A stretch of 50,935 nucleotides of DNA from Desulfosporosinus sp. BRH_c37 (GCA_001516045.1 LOEW01000150.1:1-50935); one strand, 5' to 3'. Positions 24,624 through 33,765 are shown, numbered from the stretch's first letter. Program-made: numbers and translations. Notes: generated from the letters alone by a model not told the origin.

Positions 24624-26165
24624 ATGCCAAAAAGGACCTTTGTTTATGGAGCGACCATACTCTTAGGAGCCAATTTATTGAACCGTGTTCTAGGCCTTGT
24701 TTATCAATATTTAATTATGAACTATATTGGCAGTGAAGCTTATGGTCTATTTAACATGGTTTTCCCGATCTACATGCTGGCCCTTGTCTTAACGACTGCC
24801 GGCATTCCCCTCGCCATTGCCAAAATGGTCTCAGAAGAAGTTTCTCTTGGACGTACTGCTCAAGCTCAAGCCATCTTCCGCATAGCATTTTGGCTATTGT
24901 TTATTTCTGGCGCCATCGTATCAACTGGCTTGTATTTTCTTACTCCGTTCTTAACCCATCGAATTTTTCCTGACCCCAGAGTCCTTACAATATTTCAAAT
25001 TTGTACACCAGCCATTTTCATTGTCTCCATATCATCTGTTTTTCGAGGATATTTTCAAGGCTTACAAAATATGGTCCCCACGGCTATAAGCCAGATATGT
25101 GAACAACTTATCCGAGTCGCTGTAGGGTATACAGCAGCGATTCGGCTCCTTAATGCAGGTGTGGAATGGGCAGCAGCCGGGTTAGCCTTAGGCATGTTGG
25201 TTGGAGAAATAGTCGGTTTATTGGTGATTGCCATACAGTATCAGTTCGTGCTACCTAAATTAGAAAAAAGTCATGAATCTAATTATTCTTCACGACTCAT
25301 CTTGATCAAGTTATGGCACCTAGCATCTCCAGTAACAGCCGGCAGATTGCTTTCCACAGGGTTATCTGCTTTGGATGCTCTGCTCATACCCCTGCGCCTT
25401 CAAGTGGCAGGATACGGCGCTCGGGAAGCGACAACCTTATTCGGACAACTCGGGGGTGCGGCATTTACTTTACTCACCTTTCCAAGTGTTTTTACCTTTG
25501 CCTTGGCAACTTCACTGGTTCCTGCCATTTCAGAGGCAGCAGCTCGGCACCAATTACATGTCGTCCGTGCCCGCAGTGCTGAAGCCATTCGTTTAACGAT
25601 CCTGATTGGAATTCCATGCCTGATTATCTTATTTTATTTTTCCCGTCCACTTACATCATTTTTCAAAAGTTCAGAAATCGCACCAATTTTACGAGTGTTA
25701 GCCTTGGGTGGCATTTTTTCGTATATACAACAAACCACAACGGGAATCCTTCAAGGCCTTGGAAAAGTTCATCTTCCCGTCCTTCATTCCATCATTGCGG
25801 CTGTTATACGAATTCCATTATTAATATATCTGACCAGTCTTCCCCAATGGGGTCTTCGGGGAACAGCTTTGGCTTATACCATTGGCTTTATTGTTATGGC
25901 GGTTCTTAATCTTATGGCGATTTCGCGTTATACTGGAATGCCCATAGACCTGCAAAGATTCCTCCTCCAACCAGTTAGTGGGGGAATCGGGATGCTTCTA
26001 ATCTTTCACTTCTTGGACCCCATCTTCGGTGGACAGGTTGTAGGCTATCTTACTGAATTTTCTGTTGGAATTGTACTTTACAGTATGATCCTGTTTTTTA
26101 ATGGTGGGGTCACCTTAACAGATTTAAAACGTCTTCCTTGGCTTGGGAAATACCTTCCGCGTTAA
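24624..26165 (+). CDS. SpoVB-like MATE/MOP flippase
   Basis: Integral membrane protein of the polysaccharide-export/MurJ-SpoVB group; SpoVB is required for spore cortex formation and is thought to flip lipid-linked precursors. The 513 residues hold about 14 membrane helices, and the N-terminus (FVYGATILLGANLLNRVLG; SEAYGLFNMVFPIYML) fits SpoVB. ATG 24624 follows TTTTTGGAGGGTATT. It stands alone on the plus strand. A paralogue such as YkvU/YtgP-type flippases cannot be excluded from sequence alone. Confidence 0.82.
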   Translation: MPKRTFVYGATILLGANLLNRVLGLVYQYLIMNYIGSEAYGLFNMVFPIYMLALVLTTAGIPLAIAKMVSEEVSLGRTAQAQAIFRIAFWLLFISGAIVSTGLYFLTPFLTHRIFPDPRVLTIFQICTPAIFIVSISSVFRGYFQGLQNMVPTAISQICEQLIRVAVGYTAAIRLLNAGVEWAAAGLALGMLVGEIVGLLVIAIQYQFVLPKLEKSHESNYSSRLILIKLWHLASPVTAGRLLSTGLSALDALLIPLRLQVAGYGAREATTLFGQLGGAAFTLLTFPSVFTFALATSLVPAISEAAARHQLHVVRARSAEAIRLTILIGIPCLIILFYFSRPLTSFFKSSEIAPILRVLALGGIFSYIQQTTTGILQGLGKVHLPVLHSIIAAVIRIPLLIYLTSLPQWGLRGTALAYTIGFIVMAVLNLMAISRYTGMPIDLQRFLLQPVSGGIGMLLIFHFLDPIFGGQVVGYLTEFSVGIVLYSMILFFNGGVTLTDLKRLPWLGKYLPR

Positions 26166-26168
26166 TGT

Positions 26169-26426
26169 TCACTTCCACCATCGACGAATTTGATTCCCAT
26201 ATTGCCAATATGATAAGAGACCCGTCACAAGCACGAACACAAGCGCTAACAACTTATAAATAAAGTACACTTTGATTACAGACAAAAAGGCCATCCCTAT
26301 ACCGAATAGTGCAGGGATTGCCAAAAACTTAAAGAGTGTATTTGATTTTTCTGCGTTTCTCGAACCTGGCAATGAAAAAACTACTATAAAAAGTACGAAA
26401 TAAAAGATAAAAGTACCAATTATCAT
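26169..26426 (-). CDS. Small membrane protein (85 aa)
   Basis: Three predicted membrane helices: residues 2-20, 30-50 and 55-75; ends NQIRRWWK. No family recognised. It converges with spoVB with only 3 bp between the stops. Start ATG 26426, without a strong ribosome binding site. Confidence 0.6.
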   Translation of the reverse strand: MIIGTFIFYFVLFIVVFSLPGSRNAEKSNTLFKFLAIPALFGIGMAFLSVIKVYFIYKLLALVFVLVTGLLSYWQYGNQIRRWWK

Positions 26427-26549
26427 CTAGAACTATCCTCCGTTAAACAAAAACACATAGTCTATCCAGAATTTAAGTACTATAAAAGACTGAACATATG
26501 TAAATACTACAACTGTCCCAGTGAAATAAAATGGGAGGAGTTGTAACAA

Positions 26550-26777
26550 ATGAGTCGAAGAAACAACAACAACAGTGGCATTTTACCAGACGCTGTATTG
26601 GAACAATTCAAATGGGAAGTTGCCGATGAATTAGGCTTGAGCTCAAAAATCAAAAGCCAAGGATGGGAGAATATGACTTCTCGCGAATGTGGCCATGTGG
26701 GGGGACGAATCGGTGGAAGCATGGTTAAAACTATGATTCGTCGAGCAAAGGATTCTTTAAATAGCACTTCCCTATAA
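26550..26777 (+). CDS. Alpha/beta-type small acid-soluble spore protein
   Basis: DNA-coating protein of the spore core, degraded by GPR protease at germination. The 75 residues have the GPR recognition site FKWEVADELGL and the family signature MTSRECGHVGGRIGGSMVKT near the C-terminus. GGGAGGAGTTGTAACAA precedes ATG 26550. Expression in the forespore by sigma-G is expected; a convincing sigma-G promoter could not be fixed by eye. Direct evidence that the organism sporulates. Confidence 0.95.
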   Translation: MSRRNNNNSGILPDAVLEQFKWEVADELGLSSKIKSQGWENMTSRECGHVGGRIGGSMVKTMIRRAKDSLNSTSL

Positions 26778-26784
26778 ATCCACT

Positions 26785-26816
26785 TAAAGGAGTACAGACA
26801 ATTCTGTACTCCTTTA
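26785..26816 (+). terminator. Terminator of the SASP gene
   Basis: 14-bp stem TAAAGGAGTACAGA - CAAT - TCTGTACTCCTTTA. Confidence 0.85.
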
Positions 26817-26853
26817 AATATGCAAAGTCAGAGTGTCTCACCCACCAGTACTT

Positions 26854-27606
26854 CTACTGAGTAAAAATAGTTTGCCATGCTTGAAGGCACTCAAAATCCG
26901 TCAAATCACTATGCATGGGAGTAATAGAAACAAAGTCCTCCTGTATCGCTCTTAAATCCGTATCAGAATCCAGATCCTGTGATAAATTTCCACCCTGCCA
27001 GTAATAAGTCCTGCCATGAGGGTCAACACGTCGTTCAAAAACATTCTCGTAAACAGCTTTGCCTAAACGAGTCACTTTCACTCCACGCCACTCAGCCGAA
27101 GGCTTTCCTGGGATATTTATATTCATTAAGCCGACTTGATGATGCTGAACAATAAAATCTAATTGCTCGGCCAAATAAGCAGCAGCTGGTTCAAAATCCA
27201 TATACTCATAACTTGCCAGAGACACTGCAAGTGCAGGAACTCCGAGCAATACCCCTTCCATCGCCGCGGAAACCGTACCTGAATAAAAAATATCTGTTCC
27301 TAAGTTGGAACCAAGGTTAATTCCAGAAATAATTAAATCAGGTTTGGGAACTAGCCCACCTTGGATTGCTAGCTTTACACAATCTGAGGGAGTTCCACTA
27401 ATGGCATATCCCTTCCGCGGTGCGTTTAGATTGTGTTCTGTGAGAAACAAGGGCTGAAATAAAGTTATGCAATGGCCTGTAGCTGAACGCTGACCTTCAG
27501 GAGCCGCAATGCTAATCTCATGCTTTGTCTGCGAGCTAAGGGTGCGATATAAGGTTTGGATACCAGGTGCATGATAGCCATCATCATTGGTCAATAAAAT
27601 ATGCAT
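26854..27606 (-). CDS. surE: 5'/3'-nucleotidase SurE
   Basis: Metal-dependent nucleoside monophosphate phosphatase, also active on short polyphosphate. N-terminal MHILLTNDDGYHAPGI contains the catalytic Asp pair; SATGHCITLFQP, SGTPSDCVKLA and SGINLGSNLGTDIFYSGTVS complete the family motifs. 250 residues from ATG 27606, which follows GGGGGAAGGT. It ends the queuosine/folate gene string, 12 bp after the DUF4264 gene. Confidence 0.95.
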   Translation of the reverse strand: MHILLTNDDGYHAPGIQTLYRTLSSQTKHEISIAAPEGQRSATGHCITLFQPLFLTEHNLNAPRKGYAISGTPSDCVKLAIQGGLVPKPDLIISGINLGSNLGTDIFYSGTVSAAMEGVLLGVPALAVSLASYEYMDFEPAAAYLAEQLDFIVQHHQVGLMNINIPGKPSAEWRGVKVTRLGKAVYENVFERRVDPHGRTYYWQGGNLSQDLDSDTDLRAIQEDFVSITPMHSDLTDFECLQAWQTIFTQ

Positions 27607-27618
27607 ACCTTCCCCCAA

Positions 27619-27813
27619 TCACTCTACTTCATAAACAGAAATAACCATTTTATCTCCTTTTTTTGTTAAACCAAACATCAGTTTATAATCTTTGAGATTC
27701 TTATTGAGAAAATCAACAACTTTATAAAGCTCTCCATTCACGCCGATCCGTTGTGTCGCAATAAGTTCTAGTTTACCGTGTCGATCGGACGGATTTGTTT
27801 GTTGATCATCCAC
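27619..27813 (-). CDS. DUF4264 (YpmA-like) protein
   Basis: Small conserved Firmicutes protein of unknown function. The centre (ELYKVVDFLNKNLKDYKLMF, then GLTKKGDKMVISVYEVE) matches B. subtilis YpmA. 64 residues, normal length. Lies between folE and surE with short gaps, so it is part of that operon. Confidence 0.8.
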   Translation of the reverse strand: MDDQQTNPSDRHGKLELIATQRIGVNGELYKVVDFLNKNLKDYKLMFGLTKKGDKMVISVYEVE

Positions 27814-27829
27814 CGTGATCTCCTCTTTC

Positions 27830-28402
27830 TTAGCGTCTTTGACTTTGAATCAGCGAAAAAGCTTCTGATCTTGTCAGGGGATTAGTTTTAAATATCCCCC
27901 GTACTGCTGAGGTTAAGGTTTGTGATCCCGCTTTCTTAACCCCGCGCATAGTCATACACATATGCTCTGCTTCAATAACAACCAAAACTCCCAGTGGAGA
28001 AAGTTCGCCCATAATGGCATCGGCGACTTGGGACGTCAAGCGTTCCTGCAGCTGTGGTCTGCGCGCAAACCCTTCAACGACCCGTGCAAATTTTGACAAC
28101 CCGGATATTTTTCCTTTACGCGGAATATAGGCCACATGCGCCTTGCCATAAAATGGTACAAGATGATGTTCGCACATGGAATAAACCGGTATATCCTTGA
28201 CAATTACCATCTCTTCATGTATTTCTGAAAATTGTACTTTCAAATGTTGACTAGGGTCTTCATGTAACCCAGTAAAAACTTCGGCATACATTCTGGCTAC
28301 TCGTTTTGGGGTATCCCTTAATCCTTCACGGTCTGGGTCTTCACCTATAGCCTCCAAAATCATATGAACTGCTTGCTCAATCTTTTCTAAATCCATCCCC
28401 AT
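27830..28402 (-). CDS. folE: GTP cyclohydrolase I (FolE type IA)
   Basis: Converts GTP to dihydroneopterin triphosphate, the first step to folate and to queuosine. Zinc ligands are visible: Cys77 and His80 in MCEHHLVPF, and Cys149 in EAEHMCM; the [20 protein letters not shown] start is canonical. 190 residues is the usual length. Start ATG 28402 after AAAGGAGAAAATTAGT. Placement beside queD and queE says its product feeds preQ0 synthesis here. Confidence 0.97.
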   Translation of the reverse strand: MGMDLEKIEQAVHMILEAIGEDPDREGLRDTPKRVARMYAEVFTGLHEDPSQHLKVQFSEIHEEMVIVKDIPVYSMCEHHLVPFYGKAHVAYIPRKGKISGLSKFARVVEGFARRPQLQERLTSQVADAIMGELSPLGVLVVIEAEHMCMTMRGVKKAGSQTLTSAVRGIFKTNPLTRSEAFSLIQSQRR

Positions 28403-28443
28403 ACTAATTTTCTCCTTTACTCTGGTCCTCCAGTAACATATTT

Positions 28444-29175
28444 CTACAGTTGTCCTATTAAAACGTGCGTTTGAGGAATGACACGAACGTTAATGATTCT
28501 TTCAAGCAAAAAGCTTTGCCATTCTAAGAGCTGTTGAGGTCTGGGAGCTTGGATGCCTTGCATTGGAGTAACAGGTTGCAAAATTGTTAGAATCGCTGGG
28601 TCGACTCTAGCAATTAAATCACGGGCATTTTGAAGATCTTTCCAAGTGGTAGCTTGATTAACAACAATTTTTACGAATATTTCTTTTTGTGTGCTGTAGC
28701 GCAAAAAGGCTTCATGAACATCCCAAAAAGTCCGACTATCGAACGGTAACTTAAGGTCCATGCTAATTATATCAACCATCGGTAATATTTGAAGAAGTTC
28801 AACCGGCAAAGTTCCATTAGTCTCCAGGTAAATATCTATACCTTTTTCTTTTAAAAGAGGTAAAAGAACCTGTAATTCGTCTACCCAAAGAAGTGGTTCT
28901 CCACCTGTGACACTTAGCGAGTGATGTTTGGAAAAATCATAAGTCTGTAGGAGGTCAAGCAACTCATCTAAGGGTATGGGGTTTTTAAGCATACTAAAAA
29001 TCCGTGTCCCCGGTACCAGCTCAACCCGAAACTGTTCTGACACCTTAATTTCCGTATCACAATAGGGACACGATAAGTTACACTTTGGCAGACGAAGGAA
29101 AATTTGTCGGACCCCGACATAAGGACCTTCTCCTTGGATAGACGAGAATATTTCTGTGACAGGCAAATCAAGCAT
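28444..29175 (-). CDS. queE: 7-carboxy-7-deazaguanine synthase (radical SAM)
   Basis: Radical-SAM enzyme that turns 6-carboxytetrahydropterin into 7-carboxy-7-deazaguanine in preQ0/queuosine synthesis. The N-terminus has [19 protein letters not shown] and the iron-sulfur motif CNLSCPYC (Cys32, Cys36, Cys39); VTGGEPLLW is the SAM-binding GGE motif. 243 residues. The start codon shares one base with the DUF366 stop (TAATG), so the two are translationally coupled. Confidence 0.95.
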   Translation of the reverse strand: MLDLPVTEIFSSIQGEGPYVGVRQIFLRLPKCNLSCPYCDTEIKVSEQFRVELVPGTRIFSMLKNPIPLDELLDLLQTYDFSKHHSLSVTGGEPLLWVDELQVLLPLLKEKGIDIYLETNGTLPVELLQILPMVDIISMDLKLPFDSRTFWDVHEAFLRYSTQKEIFVKIVVNQATTWKDLQNARDLIARVDPAILTILQPVTPMQGIQAPRPQQLLEWQSFLLERIINVRVIPQTHVLIGQL

Positions 29176-29738
29176 TACTTAACTCCTCGAACTTTACACC
29201 GGGCAAGACGAATAGACGCTACCTCATCACAATAATGCTTAGCAACACTCTCTCCAAACGCTAAAACGTCCAGAATATTTAGGTTGGCCAAGCCAATGGT
29301 AGGAATCGGGGTGTTCTTATTCGACACATTCAGCCCACAATGAATCAGAGTGGATACTGGGGAAAGAGTACTGATACTTACGGAGAGTTTTTTATCCTCT
29401 TCATATAGATCATCTCCACGCCGGCTCAGGGTTGTAACCCCAAGCTTCTCAAGTTCTTCTTTAATCGTAGCGATGAGTAATCGTTGTCGAATGATAGTCT
29501 TTTCTAAATCCATTTCAAAATGTTCCACAATAAAATGTAGCATGTCCTCGCTATAAATCCAGTCCTCAGCTAAGACATCCTCCATATCTACCATTTCATT
29601 TTCTCCAACTTGGCATGTGCCGCGGAAGATGCTCATGCTATCCCCCATAAGGCCAAAGTTTTTATAGGCAAACAAGGATTGAAGTTGTGTACCATCATAG
29701 TTCAGTGGTTTGTGGAGTACAAAATATTTCATGACCAT
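29175..29738 (-). CDS. DUF366 family protein in the queuosine operon
   Basis: A 187-residue protein matching DUF366, a family of unknown function, by its plan MVMKYFVLHKPLNYDGTQLQ ... FGLMGDSMSIFRG ... HFIVEHFEMDLEKTIIRQRL ... GLNVSNKNTPIPTIGLANLN. It lies between queD and queE and overlaps queE by one base, so it very likely works in 7-deazaguanine or folate metabolism. ATG 29738 follows AGGAGGGCTGATA. No queC is seen in the window, but I cannot say it is missing from the genome. Confidence 0.82.
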   Translation of the reverse strand: MVMKYFVLHKPLNYDGTQLQSLFAYKNFGLMGDSMSIFRGTCQVGENEMVDMEDVLAEDWIYSEDMLHFIVEHFEMDLEKTIIRQRLLIATIKEELEKLGVTTLSRRGDDLYEEDKKLSVSISTLSPVSTLIHCGLNVSNKNTPIPTIGLANLNILDVLAFGESVAKHYCDEVASIRLARCKVRGVK

Positions 29739-29740
29739 TA

Positions 29741-30118
29741 TCAGCCCTCCTTAAAAATGGCCCATGCATCTGGAGATTCATTAACCTGAACCCACGCTAA
29801 GCGCTTTTCCGTAAGGACTAAATCCCGCTTTAGTTCCGTAAATATTAATAGCGCCAGGTTCTCAGCCGTTGGATTAACCCCTTCTAATCCGAATGAAGGC
29901 AAGTCATTTAATAAACTATGATCCAGTAATTTTAACTTTTTCCGAATACTTTGCTTTATTTCTCCAAAATCTATCAACATCCCCAAATGATCTAATTCTC
30001 TTCCTTCGATACAAACTACAACATTCCAACGGTGGCCATGCAATTTAGCACAATTACCATCATAGTTACGGATAAAATGAGCAGCATCGAAATGCGCCTG
30101 AACACATACCTGAAACAT
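29741..30118 (-). CDS. queD: 6-carboxytetrahydropterin synthase
   Basis: Makes 6-carboxytetrahydropterin from dihydroneopterin triphosphate. Zinc ligands His14 (HFDAAH), His27 and His29 (KLHGH) and catalytic Cys23 are all present, as is a Glu near the C-terminus in VNESPDAW. 125 residues from ATG 30118, preceded by AAGGAGCGAATA; a longer reading has no such site. First gene of the queD-DUF366-queE-folE-DUF4264-surE string; no preQ1 riboswitch was seen before it. Confidence 0.95.
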   Translation of the reverse strand: MFQVCVQAHFDAAHFIRNYDGNCAKLHGHRWNVVVCIEGRELDHLGMLIDFGEIKQSIRKKLKLLDHSLLNDLPSFGLEGVNPTAENLALLIFTELKRDLVLTEKRLAWVQVNESPDAWAIFKEG

Positions 30119-30212
30119 TATTCGCTCCTTATTTGACATATTACATTCTATTTTAACATTATTATTTACAAAAGAAAAATGAAATATCAATACTTCCTTT
30201 TCAAAATTAAAT

Positions 30213-30456
30213 AGTGAACTCGTTCAACTAAAGTTGAACATCGAGTCTTCGGTGACGTAAGTCTCCAGTGGAGACTTACGCCGAAGACGCAGATCCACAG
30301 ACGAATACTTTTGCGCCGTAGGATGGACTCTACCTCCTTCGCCGCCAAGTGTTTCTATTGGGAAGGCGGCTCGGCGATACTCTCCACTGGAGACTATCGT
30401 CACCGAAGCAGAATAAGGTGTACCACTCCCACTTGTAGAAGTGGGAGTCTTACGAT
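30213..30456. mobile_element. Palindromic dispersed element, copy 1 (non-coding)
   Basis: About 245 bp without a gene. The left end, GAACTCGTTCAACT-AAAG-TTGAACATCGAG (30213-30243), recurs inverted at 46.8 kb. Inside are two long hairpins: GTCTTCGG ... CGTAAGTCTCC-AGT-GGAGACTTACG-CCGAAGAC (30245-30288) and CGATAcTCTCC-ACT-GGAGAcTATCG (about 30375-30400). It closes with ACTCCCACTT-GTAG-AAGTGGGAGT (about 30425-30448), the kind of hairpin seen at IS200/IS605-type ends. Probably a small transposase-less element; the family is an inference. Confidence 0.55.
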
Positions 30457-30461
30457 TTGGA

Positions 30462-30492
30462 TAAAAAAAAAGAGAAGGGCTTCTCCCTTCTC
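30462..30492 (-). terminator. Terminator of the TPR gene
   Basis: On the minus strand GAGAAGGG-AGAAG-CCCTTCTC runs into nine T. Confidence 0.85.
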
Positions 30493-30494
30493 CA

Positions 30495-31661
30495 TCATGC
30501 TAGCTTCAGCGCCCTATTAAAACAGTCTATAGCTGTATCAAATTGATCGATTTGATCATAAATATTGCCCAGCAAAGCCCATCCTGCTGAATGGTTAGGG
30601 TCTATTTCGATAAGCAAGTTCAGTAAAACAATACCTTCCTGCCAATTTCCTTTGCGAGTTAAGCAAACACACAAATTATATAGAATGAGTGGATGATTGG
30701 GTGTCAACTCTAAAGCTTCACGATAATACTCCGCTGCTTTTCTAGTTCGACCCTGATGAACCAACGTAAAGGCATAGTTATTAAGTAATATTGGATCCTT
30801 TGGATAAATCTTTTTAGCGCGTTCCAACAAATTTATAGCGTCCTGAGAACGGCCCAGGTTTTGATAGACTGCAGCAAGGTTGCTTAATGAATCATAATGA
30901 TCAGATTCATACTTTAGAGTGAGTTTATAATACTTAATTCCTTTTTTGATCTGATTGTCTTGGATATAACAGTACGCTAATCTAGCCGCTAAATCTGGGG
31001 TTCCTCCATAACGAAGCGCATTTTTAAAACTATTACAAGCATCAGTCAACTGTTCCAACCGCAAATGCATCTCAGCCTTCATTTCCCAATATAAGGATTC
31101 GTGTGGTTCAAGTTGGCAACATCCCTGAAAACACCTTAAGGCTTCCAGATCTTGATCATGAAAAGCGTAAATAATCCCGAGACGATAATTTGTTTCTGCA
31201 TGTTTGGGTGCCGCTCGTAATGAATTATCCAGTGCTTTAATCGCCTCACGCCAATCCCCGAGTTCTAGAAAACAGTCAGCTAGTAAGTCCCAATAAATCG
31301 AATTCTGTGGCCTTACCTGGATTGCTTGTTCAATTTTCTTCTTGGCCTGGGGAATAAGTGCTTGACCGACATAACACCGCGCAAGAAGATAATTTATCTC
31401 TGGTAATTGATCATGCTGCTTACTTTCCTGAATTTCCAAATAATCTCTTGCCTCTTGAAAAGCTTGGGCTTCGATCAAACATTTCACCACTTTAAAACGG
31501 AACTTAGACGAATCCCGATTTAATAAATCCACCCATATTAAGATAGCTTCATCCGTCTTTCCAAAGCGATGATGCCATTTGGCTAGGAGAGAATTCCACA
31601 AATATGAACTTTTGAGAGATGGCCTTTTTTGTTTAACATTCGAGGCCAGAGGTAAATTCAT
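30495..31661 (-). CDS. Tetratricopeptide-repeat protein
   Basis: A 388-residue soluble protein made almost wholly of TPR helices: successive units such as YWDLLADCFLELGDWREAIK, NYRLGIIYAFHDQDLEALRC, DSLSNLAAVYQNLGRSQDAI and LLNNYAFTLVHQGRTRKAAE, about ten in all. TPR arrays serve as protein-docking scaffolds; there is no catalytic domain or signal peptide. GGGCGAAGGCT precedes ATG 31661. Partner unknown; it stands alone, ended by its own terminator. Confidence 0.85.
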   Translation of the reverse strand: MNLPLASNVKQKRPSLKSSYLWNSLLAKWHHRFGKTDEAILIWVDLLNRDSSKFRFKVVKCLIEAQAFQEARDYLEIQESKQHDQLPEINYLLARCYVGQALIPQAKKKIEQAIQVRPQNSIYWDLLADCFLELGDWREAIKALDNSLRAAPKHAETNYRLGIIYAFHDQDLEALRCFQGCCQLEPHESLYWEMKAEMHLRLEQLTDACNSFKNALRYGGTPDLAARLAYCYIQDNQIKKGIKYYKLTLKYESDHYDSLSNLAAVYQNLGRSQDAINLLERAKKIYPKDPILLNNYAFTLVHQGRTRKAAEYYREALELTPNHPLILYNLCVCLTRKGNWQEGIVLLNLLIEIDPNHSAGWALLGNIYDQIDQFDTAIDCFNRALKLA

Positions 31662-31896
31662 AGCCTTCGCCCCTTTTTTACTTATTTTACCATATATGTC
31701 TTCTCCTTCCTCTTAGACAAACCCTTCTATTCATACCAATAATCTACCGTCAAATGCCTGATAAATATTTGATAATTCGCAAATATCCACCGTTATCTAG
31801 TCTCCACTCGTCAGCTTCCCGCAATACCACTTCTGGTTCTTTATAATTGTACACAATTCAAGAAATAATATCTTAGTATAAAAAAAGAGGCCTACT
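31662..31896. other. Intergenic, nothing coding seen
   Basis: A 235-bp AT-rich spacer upstream of the TPR gene and downstream of the Fur-family gene. The minus strand near 31880-31905 (AGAGGCGC...GCCTC) may form the Fur gene terminator, with TTTTTTT following. Confidence 0.45.
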
Positions 31897-32346
31897 TTAA
31901 AGCGCCTCTTCACATTCATGGCAATATCCATAAAATTTCAAATCATGATCCATAATTTTAAATCGATTTCGTTTGATAATCACTGCTTCCAAAGACTCTA
32001 ATAAATCATCATCAAACTCCGAGACATTTCCACAACGTAAACAGATTAGGTGATGGTGGTGATGATGTTCGTCCTTTCTGCTAAATTCGTACCTACTCCG
32101 ACCATCACCGAAATCATTTTTAAGTAACACTCCTATTTCTGCCAATATGTCCAGAGTTCGGTAAACTGTAGCTAGGCCAATTTCAGGGTTTTGGTGTTTA
32201 ACCAGCATATAAACTTCTTCAGCACTCAAATGACGATCTACATGTTCAAGAAATGTTTGTAATATCGTCTGACGCTGGGGAGTTACCTTATAGGCATGAT
32301 TACGCAATAGATTGCAAATACTTTCGAATGTTTTCATTTCCTGCAT
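31897..32346 (-). CDS. Fur-family metalloregulator
   Basis: Winged-helix repressor of iron, zinc or peroxide genes. Residues 1-85 form the DNA-binding domain (YKVTPQRQTILQTFLEH; GLATVYRTLDILAEIGVL). The hinge carries six consecutive histidines (94-99) in place of the usual HxHxH. Two Cys pairs, Cys102/Cys105 and Cys142/Cys145, form the structural zinc site. Whether it senses Fe, Zn or peroxide cannot be told from sequence. Start ATG 32346 after GGGGAGGGG. A palindrome sits inside its own promoter, so autoregulation is likely. Confidence 0.92.
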   Translation of the reverse strand: MQEMKTFESICNLLRNHAYKVTPQRQTILQTFLEHVDRHLSAEEVYMLVKHQNPEIGLATVYRTLDILAEIGVLLKNDFGDGRSRYEFSRKDEHHHHHHLICLRCGNVSEFDDDLLESLEAVIIKRNRFKIMDHDLKFYGYCHECEEAL

Positions 32347-32372
32347 CCTAGCCCCTCCCCCATATATTACCT

Positions 32373-32400
32373 ATTATATGACAAAGAACGTCATTTGCAA
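32373..32400 (-). promoter_or_regulatory. Promoter of the Fur-family gene with internal palindrome
   Basis: -35 TTGCAA (32395-32400), 16-bp spacer, -10 TATAAT (32373-32378). The spacer is filled by ATGAC-N7-GTCAT (32378-32394), a likely binding site for the regulator itself. Confidence 0.6.
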
Positions 32401-32415
32401 AGAGCTAATTGAGAA

Positions 32416-33690
32416 TTACCGATCAAATACTTCATATATGGCAAACTTTAAATAGTCTGTTTCTTCACTTCCCAGTAGCACAGGATGGTCGATACCCGCA
32501 CGCCGGAATTCAATCAGCCGTAATACCTTATGCGCATCCGTAGCTGCTTCTTGGAGCATACTCAAGAAACGAGAAGCACTCAGGTGATATGAGCACGATG
32601 CTGTTACTAAAATCCCACCATTACGAACCAACTTCATGCCCTGTAAATTTATCTCTTTATACCCCCGTATTGCCCCTTCAAGGGATTGACGATTTTTAGC
32701 AAAGGCTGGAGGATCGAGAATGACAACATCCCAGGCTTTTTTCTCTTTTATTTGTTCTCTCAAGAAATCAAATGCATTGGCAGCCACAAATTCTGTTCTA
32801 TGCAGAAAACCATTTCGTAAAGCATTCGCTTTGGCCATCTCAATCGCCTTCTCTGAAATGTCTAAACATGTAACTTTCTTGGCTCCATAAAGACAGGCGT
32901 GCAACATAAAAGAACCTGTGTGAGAAAAACAATCCAGCACTTCCGCACCGTCCCAAAAGGGGTTCTTTACTTCTTTGCCTGACGCATTCCTGGGTTGTCC
33001 ACTTTCATCCACTATAATTCCATGGTGAGTACCCCACCCTGTCATCAACGGCTTCAGTGCGGCTCTATTTTCCCGTTGATCGAAAAAATACCCTGTTTTC
33101 TGTCCCTCCGCAACATCTACTAAGATACTAATTCCATTTTCACGTACTGTTACAAGGGTATCAAAGGGTTGTTCTACAAAGCCTTCTTTTTCTTCAAGTC
33201 CTTCAAGCTTTCGTACCGGAACATCGCTTCGTTCATAGATTCCACGCGGGTTAAAAATTTTCATTATAGAATTAAAAATCCATAAGCGCCGCACTTCCAT
33301 CCCCAGAGAGAGAATTTGTACAACCACCACATCTTCATATTTATCAATAATAAGTCCTGGTAAAAAATCTGCTTCACCATGGACAACTCGACATGAAGTG
33401 GCTGCCGGTAATAACCACTGGCGACGTTTCCAGGCTTGCTCGATTTTATCATAAAAAAGGGGTTCATCGACTTCAACTTCTGAATAGGTCACTACGCGTA
33501 CGATAAGTCGGGATAGAGGGTTATAAAATCCTTGAGCTAAAAAATGCCCAGCATGATTAACTATATGTATAATATCTCCACCCTGGGGATCCCCCTCTAT
33601 CTTTTCAATTTCACCAGGATACACCCAAGGATGCCCTTGCTCCAGCCTCTTTTTGCGGTTTTGTTTGAGAAACGCCTTTGAAATGGTCAT
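32416..33690 (-). CDS. RlmI-like 23S rRNA (cytosine-5) methyltransferase
   Basis: SAM-dependent methyltransferase of the RlmI/YwbD class, which methylates a cytosine in 23S rRNA. An N-terminal PUA domain (residues about 1-80, RKKRLEQGHPWVYPGEIEKI) precedes the catalytic domain: QKTGYFFDQRENR, VLDCFSHTGSF (SAM motif I), DISEKAIEMAKANA, and VVILDPPAFAKN (motif IV). A 30-residue insert, about residues 219-248, sits before motif I and is longer than in most relatives. ATG 33690 follows GAGGAAGAATTA. Confidence 0.9.
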   Translation of the reverse strand: MTISKAFLKQNRKKRLEQGHPWVYPGEIEKIEGDPQGGDIIHIVNHAGHFLAQGFYNPLSRLIVRVVTYSEVEVDEPLFYDKIEQAWKRRQWLLPAATSCRVVHGEADFLPGLIIDKYEDVVVVQILSLGMEVRRLWIFNSIMKIFNPRGIYERSDVPVRKLEGLEEKEGFVEQPFDTLVTVRENGISILVDVAEGQKTGYFFDQRENRAALKPLMTGWGTHHGIIVDESGQPRNASGKEVKNPFWDGAEVLDCFSHTGSFMLHACLYGAKKVTCLDISEKAIEMAKANALRNGFLHRTEFVAANAFDFLREQIKEKKAWDVVILDPPAFAKNRQSLEGAIRGYKEINLQGMKLVRNGGILVTASCSYHLSASRFLSMLQEAATDAHKVLRLIEFRRAGIDHPVLLGSEETDYLKFAIYEVFDR

Positions 33691-33765
33691 TAATTCTTCC
33701 TCGCTTTCCAGTCTAATTATAATTTAAGTTAGACATTCTTCAAAATATACCGTGAAAGCCGTAGA

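Noticed and set aside
30119..30212. preQ1 riboswitch upstream of queD
   Set aside because: No recognisable preQ1-I or preQ1-II core was seen in the leader; only an AT-rich promoter-like stretch.
30311..30520. 69-aa plus-strand frame
   Set aside because: Inside dispersed-element copy 1 and running over the TPR terminator; no ribosome binding site.
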